From Protopterus annectens (taxonomy: Eukaryota > Chordata > Ceratodontiformes > Protopteridae): a stretch of DNA of 64,000 nucleotides. The DNA is taken from assembly GCF_019279795.1 (NCBI RefSeq), contig NC_056743.1:1782569466-1782633465 (forward strand). The letters run 5' to 3'. The position numbers were made by a program, and so were the translations under genes. Position 1 is the first letter of the stretch. Every line of letters begins with the position of its first letter. This document shows, piece by piece, positions 57,976-64,000 of this stretch. The notes under the pieces were generated by a model that saw only the letters and a list, made by a program, of their open reading frames with translations, was not told the DNA's origin and made no database searches.

Positions 57976-58472
57976 TGGTTACTGTTTTTTATTATTTTTA
58001 TCATTTGTTTGAAGCAAAGTCTGAAGAATAAACTTTGGAAACTACTACTGTGTGCGTGCCTCAAGCCCTCTTGCCTGCATTCCTGTTTTTGCAGTTACCT
58101 GTTTCAGTATTCCATGTACCATGAAATCACCATTACTTAACATTTCGCTAGTATTTGGACACAGGATGTAGTTCATGTTAAAATAACCTGGATTGGATTT
58201 GCTTATCTTACAGACTAGTTAATCCAAATACGTTCTGAATAATAACAAAAAAAAATGAAACCAAGGGGGCAGAGCCTAGATGGCCAACTGAGAGCAGTGA
58301 ATTTTGTGAGCTCCATAAACTAGTATAATAATATAGGAAAATTTTATTATTTTCAAGTTTAAAATGTCAGACATCTATAGATAAACTACTAAACTATATA
58401 AATATCAATTTTTGTGGAGATATACAAAAATTTCCCTGTCAAGTAACTTGGAGATATATTGAGTCACTGAAT

Positions 58473-59480
58473 ATGAGCAACTCAAGGAATTCTCATCCAG
58501 ATGCTGCTTTGAAAAAAGAACTGCAATTGATGACATCTACCTTATAGTAACTATCTTTGAAGATGGATGGCTTTAAAAATGAATTAGAAAACCTCAAATG
58601 AAATTCTCAAAAACAGACAGATACTCTTAAGGAACTATTACAGCAACACCATACAAAAATAACAAATATAGAGACTTCTCTAAATGATATTGAAGGGAGA
58701 CTCAAAGAGGATGAATTCCAAAAAAAAATTCTGCTTAAACAGAATACATGGCTGCTTAACAAAATAGATGACTTTGAAAACAGGGAAAGGAGAAACAACA
58801 TAAGGATCTTTGGTCTGTCTGAAAAAATCGAGGGAGAAGACATTATTTCATTCTTAACAACCTGGATTCCTGAATTTTTAGATTTGAAAGAGGGACTTTC
58901 ATTTGGAATTGAAAGGTCTCATAGAGCACTGAGGAAACCTTCTTTTACCTCAACAAATACTCCACCTAGATCCATAGTTATAACATTTCTTTCATTTCTG
59001 GACAAATAACTAATATTAAAATCTGCTTGGAGACAATCACCCTTAAAATACAATCAAAGACTGATAAGGTTTGACAATGATTATTCTTCCAGAATACTAG
59101 AACAAAGGAAAAAGGTCTGGCCAATAATACAACTGTTGAAACAAAACAATGTTAAAGCACAGTTGGCCTTTCCAGCCAAGATAAAAATACTTTTTGCCAA
59201 TGAGATGAGAACCTTTAATGTTAGAAGCAGGTACTATATTCATCAGAAACAACAACATAGTGTATATCCCAGAAGAAATGGAATGGGTGGCCCCTACTCT
59301 TAAAAGAATAAAAGAAACAAATCCTTGGACTGATGCTAGAAAGAAGAAACAAAAATCTGATTCCAAGATAGCTGTCCTAAAAATAACTCTTACAACTACA
59401 TCTCTCAAAGTATCAACTGATATGGTACATCACTTTGTCATCTGTTTTTATTTAAAAAAGGAGGGTTTCTTAAACAACTG
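58473..59480 (+). pseudogene. L1/Tx1-type ORF1 (RNA-binding chaperone) remnant
   Basis: L1 ORF1p is a trimeric nucleic-acid chaperone with coiled coil, RRM and C-terminal domain. From the ATG at 58473 there is a charged heptad-like region (NDIEGRLKEDEFQKKI), then FENRERRNNIRIFGLSE, the start of the RRM with the R-R-NN-RI-GL signature, IERSHRAL and PPRSIVITFLSFLDK. The C-terminal domain follows with YSSRILEQRKKVWP and LAFPAKIKILF. The frame then shifts near 59220 to GTIFIRNNNIVYIPEEMEW. Four stops (three near 58545-58600, one near 59010) and one frameshift make it a pseudogene. Confidence 0.78.
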
Positions 59481-59885
59481 AGAAACAGTAACGATTTATT
59501 CAGAATCTTCAAAGAGTCCAGTAATTCTTCACAAACAAAGGTAGGTCAAGATAGGATAGTATTCACATTATATATAAGCCAAACAAAGCAACATATAATA
59601 TAAACATAGAAGTTTCTATTCCCCTACTTGAACTCAATAATACTTATCTTGTTCATTTTTCATTGTTTTTACTTATAATAATTTAAGTAATTAATTAAGT
59701 AATTCAACAAGGTACCATTCATCAGAGTTCAAACTTAAATGTAACAAATTAACATAATATATAATAGCAGCAACAGTAGAGTGTTTTGGAAAAAAAAATG
59801 CTATCTTGGAGACTAATGCCTTCTTCAAAGTATGATTTAGAAATATCATGTATATCCTGCTTGAATAATAGTATCACGCTCTTAG

Positions 59886-60128
59886 TACAAATGTCATCAT
59901 TATTCTGTCTAAATATAATCAATATCAATTATGGTAGGTATCACAGATACGAGGTCTCTTTGATCAATACTGATATGGTGTGTGTGGATGCAGCTGTGTC
60001 TGGCAGCAAGTACAAATGTCATTATTATTCTGTCTAAACATAGGTAATATTAATTATGGCAGGTATCATAGCTTTGAGTGCTGTTTAAGCCTGACATGGT
60101 ATGTGTGGATGCAGCTGTGTCTGGCAGC
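59886..60128 (+). repeat. Direct tandem duplication, unit ~125 bp
   Basis: Units 59886-60010 and 60011-60128 both start TACAAATGTCAT and end GTGGATGCAGCTGTGTCTGG plus CAGC. They differ by a few substitutions and a small indel. Confidence 0.88.
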
Positions 60129-60752
60129 TGTTGTATGTTGTCATTTCCATCTCTGGGAAGTTGTGGGTTGCGGCTTGTGATCAAGGTTTACTGATGCTTG
60201 TAGATTAGGAAGAGAGAATTGGTGTTTTAGCCTGGATCCACTAGAGATGGGTGGATAAAACTGTGATTTGGGATATTTTGGCAGAGAATACTTTGTTCAT
60301 ACATCTGCTGAGTGAGAGGTGGGAAGGCTGGAGAATGTATTATCTCTTGTGGTGGCTTGTTGGGAGTTTTTTTTTTTTTTTTTTTTTTTTTTGGATCTGT
60401 TTGCTCTCCATTCTTTTCCTGGCTGCTGCTTCACTGAAAGGGAGGAAATTTAGGCTTGAAGTTGCAGTGAAGTGAAGCTTTGCTTCAGGTGCACAGGGAG
60501 CCTCTGGTATGCAGTACACAGACACACTAACAGAAACAGATGCTCAGGGGTTGCTATGGTAATGGAAAAACACAAACGCTATGAAGGGAGACCACTTCAG
60601 GATGTGCATATAAATAATTTCTTAAAGCTTCTGGGGTTTTCGTTTTTTGGATGTTTATTATTGTTGCTATGGTAACAGAGACAGAGTGATGATAATGCTT
60701 AACGGCCCTGAGGAGTCTCCAAGATGATTTTTGGCTATGTTTTTGGTTTAAA

Positions 60753-60760
<8 letters not shown>

Positions 60761-60803
<43 letters not shown>
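60761..60803 (+). repeat. (AT)n microsatellite
   Basis: About 20 AT units following a poly-A run. Confidence 0.93.
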
Positions 60804-60809
<6 letters not shown>

Positions 60810-62011
60810 ATAAACGGGCTGTTTTAAACCACATATACACATATTGATGGTCTCCCAACACTTCGTTTATCTCATTAAGTTAATTCTTGATAAAAAAAAA
60901 TAATAAGCTTAATTTTATATTTAAAATGTATTTTGGTCCAAACACATTAATGACTTGCATAAGAGTGAAAGTCTGAGTTATTGTGAAAGACTAAGAGCAC
61001 TTAGTCTTGTGCAGAACCCTTTGCAGTGGTCTGGGAGGTGAGCTTGCTCAGACGTGTTGGGCATATGGGGATAGCTGATTCTAGGGGTGTTAAAGGTTGC
61101 CGGGAAATGCTAGAGAGTCATCAGATTTCCTTCGTGGAAATATCTGTGGGAATGGAAGGTGTGTTGAGTGGTTCACTGGCAGATTGGCCACTGCATGGAA
61201 CAGGCTGCTAAAATGGAACAGGACAAATATCGGTTTAGATATTTTAAGAACAGCCTGGAAACACACCACATGAACTAGTGAATGCTATTCTGGAAAAACT
61301 AGATGGGTATAGTTGACCATGCTTAAAGTACTAATATGTGTGTATATAAGGATGGAAATGTACTTATAACAAATAAGAAACTAGAAGGGTCTCATAATTT
61401 AAAGTCTATGGACTACATAAACATGCTTGGATGGAGCTAATAATAAGAATAAGCATTACAGCTTGTGGTCTCTTAAATAACTAAGCAACAGCCAAAAAAA
61501 ATAAATAAAAAAACGCAATAGTTATGTAATGTATAATTTTAGTAAATCTAGACATAAAATATATAATTGTCATATAAGATGAAGCAATCTGCTGAATTTA
61601 GATATTAAAGACAGGATTTAATAACATGGGCTTATGTATAATAACACTACTGTTTTAACTTGTCATAAATGACATACACTATATTGAACATCAAGGGGAA
61701 TCATGATGATTTTCTCATATAAGTAAATGTGCATAACAAGTCATATAATTGCTTTATCTTGAATTGTGGTTTTGTAACCCATCTTGAGTATGCATAATAC
61801 TTAAGCTGTTACCAAGGTAACTAATGTTTTGTACATGACATCAAACTGGCAAAGTTGTTCAAGGGAAACAGTAGAAGCCTGAACTAGGAATGTCACAGAA
61901 CATTCTGAACAAATAATATTAAATTGACAATGATCACTCAGTTTAACCTTTTTTGATTATACAAAATAGAATGTTGCCATTTAAATCTAAAAACGTTCAG
62001 TATATGCCATA

Positions 62012-62332
62012 TACCACTCGTGTACCTCATTATGGGGAACATACCTCATTTGGCATCTTAAAAAGTTCATGTTCCTCAAAGTTCCACACTGGAAGAGTCT
62101 GTCACACATCCAGAGTTAGGAATGTTTTAACTGATATCCATGGTAAATTAATCATATTAATTCATTAAATGATCTTTTTTATAAGTAAAACCAGCATATT
62201 TTAACCATCCTATGACCTTCCTGGTTGAATCTGTTAGTAAGCTGTTAATATGTGTTCCACATTTTGCCCATTTGTTCCCACATTATGGGGGCTCATGTTC
62301 CTCATTTTGGAGATGGGAGGTTGAGAAATATG
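62012..62332. mobile_element. Short non-autonomous DNA transposon (MITE-like) with 10-bp TSD
   Basis: About 321 bp bounded by the perfect duplication ATATGCCATA (62002-62011 and 62333-62342). The right end in reverse complement, CATATTTCTCAACCTCCCA, resembles the CAATACCTCTCAAC end of the element at 32658-32975, which has nearly the same length. Subterminal CCTCATTATGGGGAACAT and, inverted, the CCCATAATG and ATGAGGAACATGAG pieces add an inner inverted repeat. No coding capacity. Confidence 0.65.
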
Positions 62333-63319
62333 ATATGCCATAAAATGGCAATTTATGAATATGGAAAAGGAACTTGTAATCATTAATCACAATAAGTGAA
62401 TGTGTTGTTTTTAACCTATAATTTTACTCATTTTATAATATGTTATAATAAATATAACATATGTTATATTTAAATAAATTATAATAAATATGACAGACAT
62501 GAAAATCCTTATGTGTAGGAAATGGGGGGGGGGGATGCACTGACAATTAAAATACACTAATTTTCATCAATGTTCTCATAAAACAAACTTGATACTTTAA
62601 GTAAGTTAGCAACAAACAAAGTGATTACTTAAATGCTGGCAAACAATGAAATATAACTTCTGATATATCCAGTAAAATACATTGTATTAAAAACATTAGG
62701 TATAAATATTATTACCATCTATTTATATTAAGTAATACGTTTTGAAAGACTTCATCAGTAAGGGTGAATATGTTAAATAACTATGTGCTATAATATTTTA
62801 CTGAGGTTTTATATATGATACATCCTACTTTACTATGATTGAATTGTTTGTCATCTGTATTTCATGTAAATATTAATTGCTTATACAATAAGTAGACATT
62901 TATATTGCATTAGAATTCTGCTGAATCTGCAATAGTACTGTATCTGTTCAAAATAATATAAATATAGCTTATTCCTGTTACAGATATTCTCCATATGATA
63001 ATTCAATTTATGGAGCTCAGACATTTTGGATTGTCAAGGTATGAGTGAAATCTGATGGACTTAAGTTTATCCATCAGATTAGGAATAATTTTCATTCCAT
63101 GGCTAGTGCAGATCTTAGTTTTGTTAACATTTATTAATTTAAATTTATTTCACAAAAACATTTTTAGTATGCCTGACCAAAACATTACTTTACTGGTAAA
63201 CACTCAAAAGTATCAAACTGATCATTTCCTTTAAGAGCTCAAACATATACTTTATAGTTAACAGAGGAAAATGTTTAATAGTCACAAAAACAAAAAATAC
63301 ATAGTCTAAATAACCTAAG

Positions 63320-64000
63320 ATGAATTTAACTTTATTATCTTTAAATACCAATGGCTTAAACAATCCTAGCAAGAGATCAAATCTACTGAAATATTTAAAA
63401 TTGAACAAAGCACAAATTATCTTCCTTCAAGAAACTCATTTCAAAACAAATGACAATTACAAATGCAATCCTAAGGAATATATGATATTGGCTCAATCCA
63501 CTTATGAGACAAAGACAAAAGGGGAAACAATTTTATGGAAAACAAATGTGATTAACCCAGAAATCATTTATAAGTATGAAGATAAAGAAGGCCTTATGGC
63601 ATTAGTAATAGCTAAATATAATAACAGAATATGGACCCTAGCCAATCTATACTGGTTCCCAGGCATTGGAACAGGAACTGTTAAAAAAACACTTGGATTT
63701 CATTTCCACTAATTATAAAGGCAACTTAATATTTGGAGGAGATTTTAACTGTATATTTGATATTTCTGAAACTACAAATAAAATACCGCTGCATACATCT
63801 GCTGTATCAAAAGCTTTAAACAAGTGGATAGAATCATTTCATCTTGTAGATACTTTCAAATTTAAAGAAGATAAATCTTTGTTGTTTTCCCATCAAGATC
63901 ACAGATTTGGTACCCAAACTAGAATAGATAAAATATTTGCTGCCCATGACCTACACTCTAAAATCATTAATTTCTCAATCACTCCCTGCCCCTTTTCAGA
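63320..64000 (+). pseudogene. L1/Tx1-type ORF2 endonuclease domain, partial (window edge)
   Basis: APE-type endonuclease, which nicks the target DNA for L1 integration. From the ATG at 63320: LSLNTNGLNNPSKRSNLL (catalytic asparagine in N-GL-P-KR), then IIFLQETHFKTN (QETH, catalytic glutamate) and a central region to a stop at 63710. In the next frame, LIFGGDFNCIFD gives the D-x-N block and FGTQTRIDKIFA the R-ID block. The terminal SDH block and the RT lie beyond the window. One frameshift at about 63690 breaks the frame. Confidence 0.82.

Larger units (their letters stand above)
56252..58129. mobile_element. Fold-back element: ~0.9-kb inverted arms with 16-bp TSD
   Basis: The arms 56268-57177 and 57188-58083 are reverse complements with only scattered mismatches and small indels. 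They pair down to an 8-10 base loop (CAGCCTGC at about 57184). Both flanks carry the perfect 16-bp duplication ATGTACCATGAAATCA (56252-56267 and 58114-58129). Between the right arm and the right duplication are 30 extra bases (58084-58113) with no counterpart on the left. No protein domain was found. The long perfect duplication and asymmetric 3' end point to target-primed insertion, as for Penelope-like elements, which often insert as inverted copies, rather than a cut-and-paste transposon. Confidence 0.85.
59481..63319. other. Inter-ORF region expanded by insertions; mostly unrecognised
   Basis: Contains a 125-bp direct duplication, a poly-T run (about 60367-60392), an AT array (60761-60803) and a MITE-like element (62012-62332). 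The rest is AT-rich DNA without coding signal. I could not find one pair of duplications bounding a single large insertion. Confidence 0.5.
58265..64000 (+). mobile_element. L1/Tx1-type LINE with intact 5' start, runs off the window
   Basis: The 5' end at 58265 reads GGGGGCAGAGCCTAGATGGC, close to the start of L1 elements of other vertebrates, where AAGATGGC is a YY1 site. ORF1 follows at 58473-59480 and the ORF2 endonuclease at 63320 onward, same strand and order. The ~3.8 kb between them is far longer than an L1 spacer and holds other repeats, so secondary insertions have split the element. The 3' end is beyond 64000. Confidence 0.78.

Noticed and set aside
61000-61330. Possible LINE C-terminal fragment (YCERLRALSL-type peptide)
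   Set aside because: One short peptide resemblance only; no second motif in register, so not annotated.

Overview
This is a stretch of a large, repeat-rich vertebrate nuclear genome, AT-rich, with no intact host gene recognisable. Nearly everything identifiable is transposable-element DNA at different stages of decay. The mix is CR1, L2-like, RTE, Rex3-like and L1/Tx1-type LINEs, tRNA-derived SINEs with a fish-type 3' tail, a Gmr1-like Ty3/gypsy element with long LTRs, short inverted-repeat elements, and a hammerhead-bearing fold-back. This suits an anamniote vertebrate with an expanded genome (lungfish, amphibian or early-branching fish). The species call is inference, and the window could lie inside a very long intron or between genes.

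Layout. 1.3-3.7 kb: internally deleted L2-like LINE with a 2A-like motif, split by a SINE. 4.0-4.7 kb: decayed coding sequence of unknown identity, followed by a 40-bp minisatellite (5.0-5.35 kb). 7.6-8.2 kb: L2 tail and a SINE with clear target-site duplications (TSDs). 13.9-17.6 kb: an ~80-bp minisatellite interrupted by a SINE and an RTE-type LINE. 19.9-21.6 kb: complete solo LTR with a 5-bp TSD. 23.1-26.5 kb: two CR1 copies head to head. 28.7-30.9 kb: another CR1 and an L2 tail. 32.4-33.2 kb: CR1 3' end carrying a small DNA element. 34.3-39.7 kb: second LTR copy with a near full-length 4.3-kb CR1 nested in it.

42.3-48.2 kb holds a minus-strand Gmr1-like provirus: 3' LTR, polypurine tract, then (reading leftward from 48.2 kb) gag with a SCAN-like capsid segment, protease, integrase, reverse transcriptase and RNase H. 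Integrase precedes reverse transcriptase, the opposite of ordinary Ty3/gypsy elements. Its 5' LTR is missing and an L2-like LINE abuts gag. The LTRs at 20 kb and 34 kb are relatives of its LTR, so the same family has left three marks here.

49.8-51.3 kb is a Rex3-like LINE remnant. 51.75-52.17 kb is a palindromic element with ~60-bp terminal inverted repeats, flanked by AT microsatellites. 55.0-56.2 kb is a CR1 3' part. 56.25-58.13 kb is a ~1.85-kb near-perfect palindrome bounded by a 16-bp TSD, with a hammerhead-ribozyme-like core in each arm. 58.27 kb to the right edge is an L1/Tx1-type LINE whose ORF1 and ORF2 lie about 3.8 kb apart.

All protein-coding pieces carry stops or frameshifts, so no element here looks autonomous. 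The nesting order gives a relative chronology: the CR1 is younger than the 34-kb LTR, the RTE and SINE younger than the 80-bp minisatellite, and the SINE at 3 kb younger than its host L2.
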